NCBI GenBank assembly: GCA_024275955.1
Contig: JAJRYD010000004.1
Location: 69,585 to 133,584 of the forward strand
Length of the DNA stretch: 64,000 nt
Origin: Nitrospirota bacterium
Lineage (GTDB): Bacteria > Nitrospinota_A > UBA7883 > JACRGQ01
Direction of reading: 5' to 3'
Shown: piece after piece, positions 36,525 through 45,494 of the stretch
Layout of the letters: the number at the start of each line of letters is the position of its first letter
Position numbering within the stretch: position 1 is the stretch's first letter
Notes under the pieces: model-generated
What the model saw: only the letters and a program-made list of their open reading frames with translations
What the model was told of the DNA's origin: nothing
The model's database searches: none
Made by a program: the position numbers and the translations under genes

Positions 36525-36653
36525 GGGGCTGTTTTCAAAAGAGTTTTTTGAGCATTTTAAAGAAAAGTTCATTTTCTAACTTTGTAAAAACAGAGGCTTT
36601 AGAGATTGGCGGTTTACAGCAAAACCAAATTTATGCCATTCGGCAACAGCCCC
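36525..36653 (+). mobile_element. MITE-like element, family 1, copy 6
   Basis: 129 bp, GGGGCTGTTTTC to GGCAACAGCCCC, flanked by AAGAA (36520-36524 and 36654-36658). Interior nearly the same as copies 1 and 4. The remaining 170 bp up to the ccmF stop holds nothing I can identify. Confidence 0.87.
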
Positions 36654-36822
36654 AAGAAGGCACCTGTACGGATGAATATTTTTCGACAATACGCCAGCAG
36701 AGAATAGACAGAAGGCTCCTTATCGCAACCATCACAAGAGGAAAAACCGCATGCTTCTATATCAGCTTTATTCTCTGCTCTCTTTCAGCCGCCGCCTCTG
36801 CGGTAAAAGCCCCTTCCCAGAG

Positions 36823-38796
36823 CTATGCGTCGGCGTAGCGCGCCATGAAACGTTTCTTCTCACGCGCGTCGGGCCACATGGCGATAATTGTGCCGATTCC
36901 AAGAAGCCAACCGCCCAACCATATCCATTTTACAAGCGGGTTTATATGAACCTTGAAACTTGCTACTTCGTCTTCGTTAAGCGCGGCGAAGATAACATAG
37001 ATATCTTCTTTCATGGTGGAATGTATCGCCACTTCGGAGTTGCTCATCTCCTGATTTGAATAAAAATTCTTTTCCGGCTGGAGGTAGCCTATTTTCTTGC
37101 CACCCTTTTCTACCAGCAAAGTAGCTACGACCTCTTCTTTTGTCGGTCTTGGGTTTGTATTGGTATACCCAATATAGGTTAAGCGGTAGTCTTTTATCTC
37201 GAAACTCCCGCCAGCCTTAACCGCGAAATCTCCCTGACTGTTGTACGCTCCGCCAGCAAAGCCGACAAACATAACCAGCATGCCGGTATGTATTATGTAG
37301 CCGCCGTACCTGCGCTTATTTCTCCAGATAAGGTTGAATAAAGCTTTTAGCATATTCTCCTTACCGCCTGCCGACCTTGCGCGCACGCCTCTGGCGAACT
37401 CAAGGAAAATAGTAGCGGCGACAAAAATGGCCGCTGTAAAAAATACCCACGGCAAAGGCTCCCTTACGCCAAAGACAAGAAGAGCGCCGCCGCCGACAAC
37501 CGCCGTCATAAGAGGCATAAGAAAATTTCTTTTAAGGTTCGCCAATGAAGCTTTGCGCCACGGTATAAGCGGGCAGATGCCGGTAAGCACAAGAAGCGCC
37601 AGCCCTATAGGGAACATAACCTTGTTATAAAAAGGCGGGCCGACAGTTATCTTCACTCCCCGCACAGCTTCAGAAATCATAGGAAAAAGCGTACCCCAAA
37701 AAATGGCGAACGCCGCGCCGACAAGTATAAGGTTGTTAAAAAGAAAACTAGACTCGCGGGATATCATAGAGTCGAGCTGGTTTTTAGATTGAAGCAGTTC
37801 GCGCCTTGTGTAAATCATGTAGGTGGAGAAAGCTAATATAACGAAGAGGAACGCAAGAAAGTAATAGCCTACCGTGCTTTCGCCAAACGCATGCACCGAA
37901 GATATAAGGCCGGAACGTGTGATAAACGTTCCAAAGATAGTAAGGGCAAACGTGGCGGTAACAAGTATTACGCCCCAAAACTTAAGCATATCTTTCTTCT
38001 CGGTAATCATTACCGAATGCAGGTACGCGGTGCCTACAAGCCACGGCATAAACGACGCGTTCTCTACAGGATCCCATGCCCAGTAGCCGCCCCAGCCAAG
38101 TTCTACATACGCCCAGTTGGCTCCAAGAAGGTTTCCCATCCCAAGAAAGAACCACGCGAATATCGTCCACCTTCTGGTAGACCTTATCCAGATATCGCCA
38201 AGCTGGCCGGTCGCGAGAGCCGCCATAGCGAAAGCATACGGAATGATGAACGCAACGAAACCTATGTAAAGGGTAGGGGGATGAAAAACCATCCCCGGGT
38301 TTTGGAGCATAGGGTTAAGCCCGTAGCCGTCTGGTGGCAGTACCGCGTTCTTCGCAAAGACAGGCGAAGCGACAACCATCAAGACGCTGAACAAAACAAG
38401 AGTAGCAGAGAGAATAGCTACAACGTAAGGTATAAGCCGTCGGTTATGCTCCCTGTTTTGAAATATAGCGACGCTCCCAAAAAGCGAAAGCATCCAGCCC
38501 CACAAAAGTAGCGACCCTTTTTGCCCGGCCCAAAAAGCCGAGATGGTGTAGAAAAGCGGAAGGTCTCTGCTTGAGTAGTTGTAAACATACTGCAAAGAAA
38601 AGTCGTGCGTTAAAAACGCGCGCAGTAAAACAACCGAGGCGATAGAAAACAGAATGAACATAGCAAAGAAACTGTTCTGTCCGCTTCTTACCATCACACT
38701 GTTGCCGGTATGCCCGCCCCAATACGAGACAAGCGTGGCATATAACGAGACCACAAGGGCAAGTGATAGAGAGATTTCACCGATTGCAACCATCAT
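36823..38796 (-). CDS. ccmF: Cytochrome c-type biogenesis protein CcmF (heme lyase)
   Basis: 657 residues with about 15 membrane segments. The tryptophan-rich heme-handling loop WGGYWAWDP, near residue 230, and flanking conserved His residues (YLHSVMI, VHAFGES) identify the family; a large extracytoplasmic domain with FYSNQEMSNSEVAIHSTMKEDIYVI lies near the C-terminus. It takes heme from CcmE and attaches it to CxxCH apocytochromes such as the product of 34266. It begins 5 bp after ccmE. The other ccm genes are not in this window. Confidence 0.96.
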   Translation of the reverse strand: MMVAIGEISLSLALVVSLYATLVSYWGGHTGNSVMVRSGQNSFFAMFILFSIASVVLLRAFLTHDFSLQYVYNYSSRDLPLFYTISAFWAGQKGSLLLWGWMLSLFGSVAIFQNREHNRRLIPYVVAILSATLVLFSVLMVVASPVFAKNAVLPPDGYGLNPMLQNPGMVFHPPTLYIGFVAFIIPYAFAMAALATGQLGDIWIRSTRRWTIFAWFFLGMGNLLGANWAYVELGWGGYWAWDPVENASFMPWLVGTAYLHSVMITEKKDMLKFWGVILVTATFALTIFGTFITRSGLISSVHAFGESTVGYYFLAFLFVILAFSTYMIYTRRELLQSKNQLDSMISRESSFLFNNLILVGAAFAIFWGTLFPMISEAVRGVKITVGPPFYNKVMFPIGLALLVLTGICPLIPWRKASLANLKRNFLMPLMTAVVGGGALLVFGVREPLPWVFFTAAIFVAATIFLEFARGVRARSAGGKENMLKALFNLIWRNKRRYGGYIIHTGMLVMFVGFAGGAYNSQGDFAVKAGGSFEIKDYRLTYIGYTNTNPRPTKEEVVATLLVEKGGKKIGYLQPEKNFYSNQEMSNSEVAIHSTMKEDIYVIFAALNEDEVASFKVHINPLVKWIWLGGWLLGIGTIIAMWPDAREKKRFMARYADA

Positions 38797-38801
38797 ATCA
38801 G

Positions 38802-39236
38802 CTACTCCACCAACGGCCGAGGAATGAATGAGGCTTTCATCCCTTCTTCTTCGGTTGCTTCGTACTTAGATGGACAACTTGTAAGAAGGGTGTGTGCTTC
38901 GAACTTTCCAGAAGACTGGTCGAACTTACCTTGAACGACAACATCTATATCGTCATCAAAAAGGTCGGGAAGGGCGCCTCTGTACGTTACAGGTATATTT
39001 TCGCTATCGTCGGTAAGCATAAAACTCGCGCCAAGGGAGTCTTTGTCTTTTTGAATCGAACCGGCAAGTACCAGCCCCTCTATTCTCATATCCTCTGTAG
39101 AACTCTTCATAGGAACAGCTTCCGTAACGGTTAGGTAATAAACAGAAGTCTCTTCAATGCCTGTGTAGACGAGATAAGTGATGGCGACGACCACAACAGC
39201 GGCGCCCGCAAAAAACTTGGATTGATTGTTCTTCAT
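38802..39236 (-). CDS. ccmE: Heme chaperone CcmE, Cys-type (CxxxY)
   Basis: 144 residues: one membrane anchor (8-25) and the CcmE beta-barrel (TVTEAVPMKSSTEDMRIEGLVLAGS, FMLTDDSENIPVTYRGALPDLF, VVVQGKFD). In most CcmE the covalent heme ligand is His in HDENYxP; here the site is TSCPSKYEA, with Cys121 and Tyr125. This CxxxY form is known from Desulfovibrio and archaea, where CcmH is usually missing (system I variant). It delivers heme to CcmF, encoded directly downstream. Confidence 0.93.
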   Translation of the reverse strand: MKNNQSKFFAGAAVVVVAITYLVYTGIEETSVYYLTVTEAVPMKSSTEDMRIEGLVLAGSIQKDKDSLGASFMLTDDSENIPVTYRGALPDLFDDDIDVVVQGKFDQSSGKFEAHTLLTSCPSKYEATEEEGMKASFIPRPLVE

Positions 39237-39363
39237 ATTGTACAGCCTGCTCCCATGTATGTGTAATGCTTCAGTGGGTGTTATCTATCCAACTCAGGTG
39301 CCTAAGGAAAGATACTATACCACCCGACAGACCTACAGGCAATAATCTAGAAAAATGGCGATA

Positions 39364-39536
39364 GGCAGGGTATCAGTTCGAAAATTACAGTCATCTTTCT
39401 CCTCCCAATTGCAAAGCAGAAGGTGAGCTGTTCCGCGAGTGCGGAATGGAGCGGTTATCCTTAAGTGGTACCCCTTTTAAGCCCCCTCCTTTGAGCAAAG
39501 AGGGGAAGCCACTGAAATTAAAACTGATGTGCTACC
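39364..39536 (+). mobile_element. MITE-like element, family 2, copy B
   Basis: 173 bp, starting GGCAGGGTATCAGTTCGAAA and ending in the inverted counterpart (CTGATGTGCTACC). Homologous over its full length to copy A at 11115. The internal hairpin reads TTCCGC-GAGT-GCGGAA where copy A has CCCGC-GAGT-GCGGG, so one pair changed from C-G to T-A with pairing kept. No clear target repeat flanks this copy. Confidence 0.72.
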
Positions 39537-39980
39537 GAAGGAATATGGCAGTACGTTTCCTCATTGAACTTGAGAATATATTTAAATATATCTATCACCG
39601 TAGCCTGTAGAAAAAAGCAACAAGAAGGTAACTCTAATTCATTAAATCAAGCAGTTGCTAAAGAAAGCTTTAAAAATGTTGATAACTTTCGGCCTCATTC
39701 AGTGAAGCTTTATAAAAATACCATTTTTTCAAATAGTTCACCTCATCACAATGAAAAATAAGCTGTTATAGCTGTGCCTATTTTGTGGTCAATATGGGGA
39801 AAAGATGCAATTTGCAAGGCAATTTTGCTCTTTTTGGGAGTTATGCACACCTTTTCCACCAAATCTGTGGAAAAGAAAAAGTCAGCAAAACCGGCCTTCT
39901 AAGAAAAATTAAAGAAAAAAGAACAAAAGTAAGAGTAGGAGCCAGCAGGGTGGAAATATAGGGCGAAACCTCTTTATCGT
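39537..39980. other. Intergenic region between MITE copy B and the aquaporin remnant
   Basis: About 440 bp, no convincing ORF. A 9-bp stem CTTTTCCAC/GTGGAAAAG lies at 39850-39874, preceded by TTATGCACA, one mismatch from a DnaA box. A single such site is weak evidence and nothing else here looks like an origin. Confidence 0.4.
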
Positions 39981-40199
39981 TCAACCTTTTCGCCGCGAAA
40001 AAGCAACAGCAGGATTAGTACGAGCGCCCGAAATATTGCCCACGACGTAAATCATCGCTATAACTACAAGACCAAAGGTAAGCGAAATCTCTACATAAAA
40101 AACCGAGCCGTAAACATCGCTTACAGTAATGGCGCAGGCGCCGGCAAACAGAATGGCAAAAGCTCCTACGCTCTCTGCCAAATATTTTCTCAACAGCAC
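39981..40199 (-). pseudogene. Truncated aquaporin/MIP-family remnant
   Basis: 72 residues matching the first third of an aquaporin: LAESVGAFAILFAGACAITV (helix 1), EISLTFGLVVIAMIYVVG (helix 2) and SGARTNPAVAFS with the first NPA box. The homology stops directly after the box and the remaining two-thirds of the channel, including the second NPA, is missing. The frame then ends in RRKG and unrelated sequence. It cannot make a pore and is best read as a deletion remnant. Confidence 0.75.
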
Positions 40200-40404
40200 T
40201 CCATTTTAAGAATCAAACTTTCCGCAGGTATGCTTTCGCGCAACCCACTTCGGCAAGGCAACCATTGTGGCTCAAGTCGGCTAGACTCGCCGCAGGCCTC
40301 ATACCTGTTAGGCACAAAGCATACTAGCATTATTACAGCAAATGCCCCGCCGTAGGCGACAGCTGTCTTCCTTAGCGAAAGGGATTGGAAGTTCCGATAA
40401 TATT

Positions 40405-40440
40405 TATTTACCGCCTGCGAGAATCGGCTCTGCACCCCTA
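40405..40440 (+). repeat. Short intergenic repeat, family 3
   Basis: TTTACCGCCTGCGAGAATCG followed by GCTCTGCACC, a variant of the motif at 14580-14612, placed directly after the lpxA stop (read from the minus strand). Copies of this motif in this window sit at gene ends or in spacers. Confidence 0.45.
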
Positions 40441-40445
40441 GATAG

Positions 40446-41216
40446 CTAGATGCCTGTCAAACCTCTTTTGGAGCTTTCCATAAATTTAAGAACCCTTTTA
40501 ATCTCTCCTTTATCGTCGTCTATCTTACGGAGAGCCTCCATCCCGCCCTGTTTGGAGTTGCCGCTGTGAAAAAGAGCCTTGCACGCCTCTTTTATGTTCC
40601 TCCTCGCCTTAATGGAGAAGCCTTTGCGCTTAAGGCCGATAGCATTTGTAGAACGGATTCTGGCAGGCGACCCTTCGGCAAGCATGAAAGGAACAACGTC
40701 TTGAGTAATACGCGCCATGCCGCCTATCATCGCGTACGCGCCTATCCTTGCAAACTGGTGAATGCCGCAACCACCGCCGAGTATCGCAAACTCTTCTATA
40801 TCGACATGGCCGGAAGTACCAGAGTATGTGGTAAAAACAACATCGTTCGCAAGCCTGCAATCGTGTCCGACATGCGTATTTGCCATAAGCATACAACGGT
40901 CGCCTATTTTGGTCGCGCCGTTTTCATGCTTACTGCGGTGAACTGAAACATGCTCGTTGATAACGCATTCGTTCCCGATAACGACAAGAGACGCAACCTC
41001 ATCCCACGGCAACATCTGCGGGTCGCCCCCTATAGCAGTAAATGAACCTATCGAACTGCCGTCACCGACACGGCAATGTTTTAGATAGGCATGCGGTCCT
41101 ATCTGACAGCCTTTTCCTATCTCCACATTCTCGCCGATAACAGTAAACGGCCCTATCTTAACAGAGCTGTCGATCTTAGCCCCGTCGTCTATAACGGCAG
41201 TAGGGTGAACCGCCAC
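40446..41216 (-). CDS. lpxA: UDP-N-acetylglucosamine O-acyltransferase LpxA
   Basis: 256 residues of left-handed beta-helix hexapeptide repeats (HPTAVIDDGAKID, VKIGPFTVIGENVEIG and so on) with the catalytic His in MANTHVGHDCRLAN (near residue 120) and a helical C-terminus ending SSKRGLTGI. First step of lipid A synthesis: transfers a hydroxyacyl chain from ACP to UDP-GlcNAc. Its first base overlaps the fabZ stop, giving the classic lpxD-fabZ-lpxA order. Confidence 0.97.
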   Translation of the reverse strand: MAVHPTAVIDDGAKIDSSVKIGPFTVIGENVEIGKGCQIGPHAYLKHCRVGDGSSIGSFTAIGGDPQMLPWDEVASLVVIGNECVINEHVSVHRSKHENGATKIGDRCMLMANTHVGHDCRLANDVVFTTYSGTSGHVDIEEFAILGGGCGIHQFARIGAYAMIGGMARITQDVVPFMLAEGSPARIRSTNAIGLKRKGFSIKARRNIKEACKALFHSGNSKQGGMEALRKIDDDKGEIKRVLKFMESSKRGLTGI

Positions 41217-41656
41217 TAACCGGCTTTCCCAAACGCCGCCTGTATGCCAGCTTTGCAGACAAGCTTGCCGTCAACTGTGGCGGTGCCTTCGGCCCACCAG
41301 ATAGCACTACGTTTTTTAATAACAGTTACTTCAAAAATAATGGTGTCTCCAGGGCCAACCGGAGCTTTAAACCTAGCTTTTTCTATGCCGGCAAAAAGCG
41401 GTACAAGCTTATCAGCATTAGGCAAACTTCTTAGAGCCATAAATGTCGCCGCCTGCGCGATAGCCTCGACAATCATCACCCCCGGCATGATAGGGTTGCC
41501 GGGGTAATGCCCCTGAAAAAACGGTTCGTTCATCGTAACGTTCTTTACCGCCTTCACATACTCCCCTTTTCTCAATTCAAGCACCTTGTCTAACATAAGA
41601 AAAGGGTACCTGTGCGGTATCGTATCCAAAATCTCCTTAATGCCAAATTCCGCCAT
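41216..41656 (-). CDS. fabZ: 3-hydroxyacyl-ACP dehydratase FabZ
   Basis: 146 residues with a hot-dog fold: HRYPFLMLDKVLEL near 15 (active-site region) and the central helix motif GHYPGNPIMPGVMIVEAIAQ near 49, carrying the catalytic His and Glu. Dehydrates hydroxyacyl-ACP in fatty-acid synthesis and competes with LpxA for substrate, which explains its place in the lipid A operon. It is 5 bp after lpxD and overlaps lpxA. Confidence 0.97.
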   Translation of the reverse strand: MAEFGIKEILDTIPHRYPFLMLDKVLELRKGEYVKAVKNVTMNEPFFQGHYPGNPIMPGVMIVEAIAQAATFMALRSLPNADKLVPLFAGIEKARFKAPVGPGDTIIFEVTVIKKRSAIWWAEGTATVDGKLVCKAGIQAAFGKAG

Positions 41657-41661
41657 CAGTT

Positions 41662-42669
41662 CTAATCTCCTTTATTCCCTTTTTCAAGTTTCCTTACCTT
41701 CTTTACAATTTCCGGCAGTCTTTGCGATGCGGCGTACACTTTACGCCAATTTGAAATAGGTACGGCAGGGTTGCCGGCATAAATACCAGCCTCCTTAATC
41801 GTGCCGGCCACACCAGACTTTGCGGCAAGAATAGTCCCGTCCGGTACCTTTATATGATCGGCAACGCCTACCTGACCGCCGGTCATCACCCCTTTGCCTA
41901 TCTCGGAAGAACCGGCAATACCGAACTGGCCGGCAATAAGCGACCTCTCGCCGATTTTTACATTGTGCGCTATATGCACAAGGTTATCCAGCTTCACGCC
42001 GTCTTCTATAACCGTCTCGTCTATAAAAGCTCTGTCTATAGAGCAGTTCGCCCCTATCTCCACGTCATTGCCGACACGCACTATCCCAGCGTGCCTTATC
42101 TTTATATTATCGCCGTCAGAGTTTTTCTCGTACTTAAAGCCATCGCACCCGATAACGGTACCGCACTGCACAACCACCCTGTCGCCAACCGATGCGCCGT
42201 TTATAATCGCCGTCTGCGGATGTATGACGCAATCTTCGCCTATTACGCAACCATCACCAATATGAACAGACTGGCGCAACAGAGAACCTTTTCCTATAAC
42301 AACAAAGGCACCTACCGTAGAGTTCGCGCCTATAGAAACGGTTTCGTCTATTTTAGCGGAAGAATCAATAACCGCCGTTGGGTGAACGCCATGCCGAGGC
42401 TCCGGCTCTGGGTGAAGAATATCTATCACTTTGGAAAACGAGATTACAGCGTTATCAACCTCTATAGAAGGCAGGCCGACATCCAGCCCTCTGCCGGTTA
42501 TAACGGCGGAGGCACTACAGCTTTTCAAAAACGCAAGCTGTTTGGCGCTAGCGATAAAAATTATTTTGCCTTTGCCGGCAGACCCGATACCGGCACAGCT
42601 GGTAATATCGGGGTTGCTCTCCCCTTTTAGTTCTCCGCCGATAGCTTTGGCAATTTCAGATAACAACAT
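41662..42669 (-). CDS. lpxD: UDP-3-O-acylglucosamine N-acyltransferase LpxD
   Basis: 335 residues. The N-terminal uridine-binding domain (about 1-100) precedes a hexapeptide-repeat beta-helix. The catalytic His lies in DNLVHIAHNVKIGE near residue 230, and ISNWRKVY near the C-terminus fits the family. It adds the second acyl chain in lipid A synthesis. First gene of lpxD-fabZ-lpxA; lpxB lies 9.4 kb away in another operon, and lpxC is not in the window. Confidence 0.97.
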   Translation of the reverse strand: MLLSEIAKAIGGELKGESNPDITSCAGIGSAGKGKIIFIASAKQLAFLKSCSASAVITGRGLDVGLPSIEVDNAVISFSKVIDILHPEPEPRHGVHPTAVIDSSAKIDETVSIGANSTVGAFVVIGKGSLLRQSVHIGDGCVIGEDCVIHPQTAIINGASVGDRVVVQCGTVIGCDGFKYEKNSDGDNIKIRHAGIVRVGNDVEIGANCSIDRAFIDETVIEDGVKLDNLVHIAHNVKIGERSLIAGQFGIAGSSEIGKGVMTGGQVGVADHIKVPDGTILAAKSGVAGTIKEAGIYAGNPAVPISNWRKVYAASQRLPEIVKKVRKLEKGNKGD

Positions 42670-42845
42670 CCTTCATACTTTACTCCCACTTTGCCAATGC
42701 TGGCAACCAGCGAGCTGGAGGCAGTTCTCACAAGCGGGTAATGCAATTCTTTATAGTGTTCCAAAAAGAGAAGCGCTTCGCCGTCAGGCGACAGCGGTGC
42801 GTAAGCGAACTTTTCGGAAATTCAAAATCGCACCATATCTGCCGC

Positions 42846-43610
42846 CTAGCGACTAACGGCTCCACGCCCAGCGTCGCTTTTCTTAGCGAGACAAAAGGCG
42901 GTCAAACCGGCAAACCTATTAAACCGCGCGAAAGGAAGCTCTATCCTATGCGCGAGCAAAAGCAGGCTATTAAGCAATGGCCCGTAAAGCTTCAGGTCGC
43001 TTTTTGGCTCACCGCCGCCAAAAAGCAGTCTTTTCAACGCTACCATCGGAAAAAACGGCAGAAAAAAATAATGGCTTTTTAAAACTGTAAGCCCTGCATC
43101 TTTAAGGCAACTCTCAAGAGAGGAAAGCCGATACCTCCTTTTATGTTCAAGGAAAATGTCGTGACCGGAAAAAAGAGATTGAAAGGCAGGAACGGCAACA
43201 GCAAAGTGAGCGCCGTCGCCAGATCTCTCCACAAACCGTTTGACAAAAGAGACATCGTTATCAATATGCTCCAATATATCTATCATCAAAACAAGGTCTG
43301 TCGCAGAGCCAGAGTCCGTCGCAAGCCCCAAGCCTGCCTCTGTGCCAAAAGCATCCTTTACAAAGCTTATCCGCTTACCGCAAAACTGTTCTTCTCTTTC
43401 CAGTTCATAGCCTGTATCAAGACATACAGCCTCTTTCGCGCCGGTATCCCGCAAAAGTATTTTAGAAAAAACCCCCGACCCAGCGCCGACATCGAGTATC
43501 GACTCGACCGACAAACCTTCAACCAGTTTTTTAAGCGCCAGCCCTTTGGCAACGTAGTACCAGTGGGAATGGGCCTTCTCTTTTAAAATCGCCTCTTCTT
43601 TAATATCCAT
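42846..43610 (-). CDS. Class I SAM-dependent methyltransferase
   Basis: 254 residues with SAM motif I ILDVGAGSGVFSKILL (about 39-54), acidic loop VCLDTGYELE and motif post-II VLMIDILEHIDND near 108. The hydrophobic stretch after residue 170 (FFLPFFPMVALKRLLFGG) resembles membrane-associated methyltransferases found with glycan or lipid genes. Substrate unknown. Start overlaps the stop of the upstream membrane protein (TAATG), so the two act together. The last dozen codons run through a copy of the family-3 repeat (42841-42875), so the C-terminus may be recent. Confidence 0.85.
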   Translation of the reverse strand: MDIKEEAILKEKAHSHWYYVAKGLALKKLVEGLSVESILDVGAGSGVFSKILLRDTGAKEAVCLDTGYELEREEQFCGKRISFVKDAFGTEAGLGLATDSGSATDLVLMIDILEHIDNDVSFVKRFVERSGDGAHFAVAVPAFQSLFSGHDIFLEHKRRYRLSSLESCLKDAGLTVLKSHYFFLPFFPMVALKRLLFGGGEPKSDLKLYGPLLNSLLLLAHRIELPFARFNRFAGLTAFCLAKKSDAGRGAVSR

Positions 43611-45421
43611 TAACCGGCTGTTCCCCCGAATCGTCTTCTGGAATGATAAACAAGATAAGCTATACAGGCAAGAAAGGAGAAGATAGAAATGAATATCCCG
43701 ACATTAACATGACGCGGCGCGTAGCAGAGTTCGACGCTCGAATCTTTGGCGGTTATCGGCACCATCAAAAGAGCAGACTCGCCCAACGCCAAGCCGGAGC
43801 TGTCGCAAACTTCCCAGCCGTCAAACCTGTTCTGGTTTAAGTAGATATCACCTTCAACCCCTTTTTCCCATTTCAGTTTCACCCTGTTGGGCGACCAGTC
43901 GGCAATCACCGCCGGTTTAAAACCGGAAGAGCTATAGATGAACGTCTCCCCTCTATAATCGTCGGCTCCTTTACCTCTCGCAAAAAGTTCAATCGCTATA
44001 GGCTCATAAGGAACAACTACCCCGACATTTTTCGTGATATATGGAAACAGCGGAAGCTTTGTTGATTTCAGCGGATGAACATTCTCACTAGGTGGCACCC
44101 AGCCTCTGCTGTCGTAACTGCTCGGCTCAATAATCTGGAAGTAGCTTCCCGAACTGTTTGGGATATTCATCACCTTTTCAGGTTTAACAGGAAACGCCTC
44201 CCAGAGCAGTGGAAAATTGACAATAGAAAGATTGACAAAAATAATTATCAAAAAACCTTTTCTCCAGATATCTGCGTTTGCAAAACGGGATGAGACCTTA
44301 ATCACCCCAAAAGCAGAAAAAAGCGAAATAGCAAGGACAAGGGGCCATCGAAACCTTTCGACAACTTTCATCGAGTCGTAAACCGGAAGCATTTTCAAAT
44401 AACTCCATAACGGTATCGGTGAGTAGCTACCCATTAAAAGAAAAAAGAGAAACGAAAGCGAAACTAAAAGCACCGCCCTGTGCGGAAACTTTGCCGTTAC
44501 CCCTATAAAAACGAGCAAAAACACAAAAGGGCCGACATACATTCCATACTCAGGAGCCATGTAAAAACTCATTCCTTCCATAGCCGTACCGCCGTAAAGC
44601 TTTGGCGCCGGATAGGTAAGACTTATAGAGTGGTTAAGAAGCGACGTGAAAAACGCGTAAAAGGTATAGCCGTCGATAACCTCCAGCAGTTCTCTTGGAT
44701 ACTGCGATAAAAGCTTTACGGCCGGAACAATCTTCACCGCCGACAAAAGTGCCGACAAAGCGGTAGATACGGCGGTAAAGATAATCGGCTTTAAGCTTTT
44801 TTCCCGTACCGACACTACTATTGCCAGCACTCCGATGGCGGTCATCGTTATAACAAACGGGTATGGACTCCCCCCAAAAAAAATCAGCGTCAAAAGAAGC
44901 GCCATAGGAACCGTCCACCGCAAACCGTCCTTTCCTATAAAAAACAGAAGAAAAACGAAAGGCATAAGATGAAGATGAGAAAAGAGAAACCAGCCTGCCT
45001 GTAGCTGTAGGGCGTGTAGACCGCAAAAAGACCAGACAACCGCGGCGGTAAGACCGCCAAAATGATCAAGCGCAAGATGCCGGCCCAGAAGATACATGCC
45101 GATAAACCCTGTAGCCTGCAAAAGGAAAATTGCCAGCTTCGTACCTATCACCGTGCCAAAAATAAAAACCGGAAGATAAAAAGGTGATAACGGCGTTTGC
45201 GGGTTCCCAAGCAGAGGCATCCCGCCGCTGTGCCACGGGTCCCACATCGGCAACTGTGCGTACTCCTGCATGCTTTTCCTTACCGCCTCTATCATAAAAA
45301 AATGATAGTCGGAATCGACATACCCCAAATTTCCGATACCGGATAAAAGAATAGGTAAAAAATAAAAAGAACAAAGAGCTAGCGAAAAGAAAACGGCTGA
45401 ACGCAGTTCGCCAGCACTCAT
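43610..45421 (-). CDS. Large integral membrane protein, YfhO/GT-C-like
   Basis: 603 residues, about 12 membrane helices in the first 400 and a soluble C-terminal domain ending in a further helix (about 570-590). The early loop DSDYHFFMIEAVRKSM ... LPMWDPWHSGGMPLLGNPQ matches YfhO-type proteins, thought to be glycosyltransferase-C fold enzymes that use polyprenyl-linked sugars. Activity not proven. Coupled to a methyltransferase gene, which suggests modification of a surface glycan or lipid. Confidence 0.7.
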   Translation of the reverse strand: MSAGELRSAVFFSLALCSFYFLPILLSGIGNLGYVDSDYHFFMIEAVRKSMQEYAQLPMWDPWHSGGMPLLGNPQTPLSPFYLPVFIFGTVIGTKLAIFLLQATGFIGMYLLGRHLALDHFGGLTAAVVWSFCGLHALQLQAGWFLFSHLHLMPFVFLLFFIGKDGLRWTVPMALLLTLIFFGGSPYPFVITMTAIGVLAIVVSVREKSLKPIIFTAVSTALSALLSAVKIVPAVKLLSQYPRELLEVIDGYTFYAFFTSLLNHSISLTYPAPKLYGGTAMEGMSFYMAPEYGMYVGPFVFLLVFIGVTAKFPHRAVLLVSLSFLFFLLMGSYSPIPLWSYLKMLPVYDSMKVVERFRWPLVLAISLFSAFGVIKVSSRFANADIWRKGFLIIIFVNLSIVNFPLLWEAFPVKPEKVMNIPNSSGSYFQIIEPSSYDSRGWVPPSENVHPLKSTKLPLFPYITKNVGVVVPYEPIAIELFARGKGADDYRGETFIYSSSGFKPAVIADWSPNRVKLKWEKGVEGDIYLNQNRFDGWEVCDSSGLALGESALLMVPITAKDSSVELCYAPRHVNVGIFISIFSFLACIAYLVYHSRRRFGGTAG

Positions 45422-45494
45422 CTTTTTAAATATCGAGAGTTCATTCCAAAGGATACGCCCCTCCTTAGAGGAAAAACGCTAAAGAACCTTAAAA

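Noticed and set aside
36324-36572. 82-residue minus-strand ORF
   Set aside because: Its N-terminus is the reverse translation of MITE copy 6; the rest matches nothing recognisable.
39839-39876. DnaA-box-like TTATGCACA and a CTTTTCCAC/GTGGAAAAG stem as a replication origin
   Set aside because: Only one near-consensus box, no box cluster, and no dnaA, dnaN or gidA nearby.
40190-40435. 81-residue ORF between the aquaporin remnant and lpxA
   Set aside because: No family resemblance, composition like shadow frames, overlaps the remnant start and includes repeat sequence.
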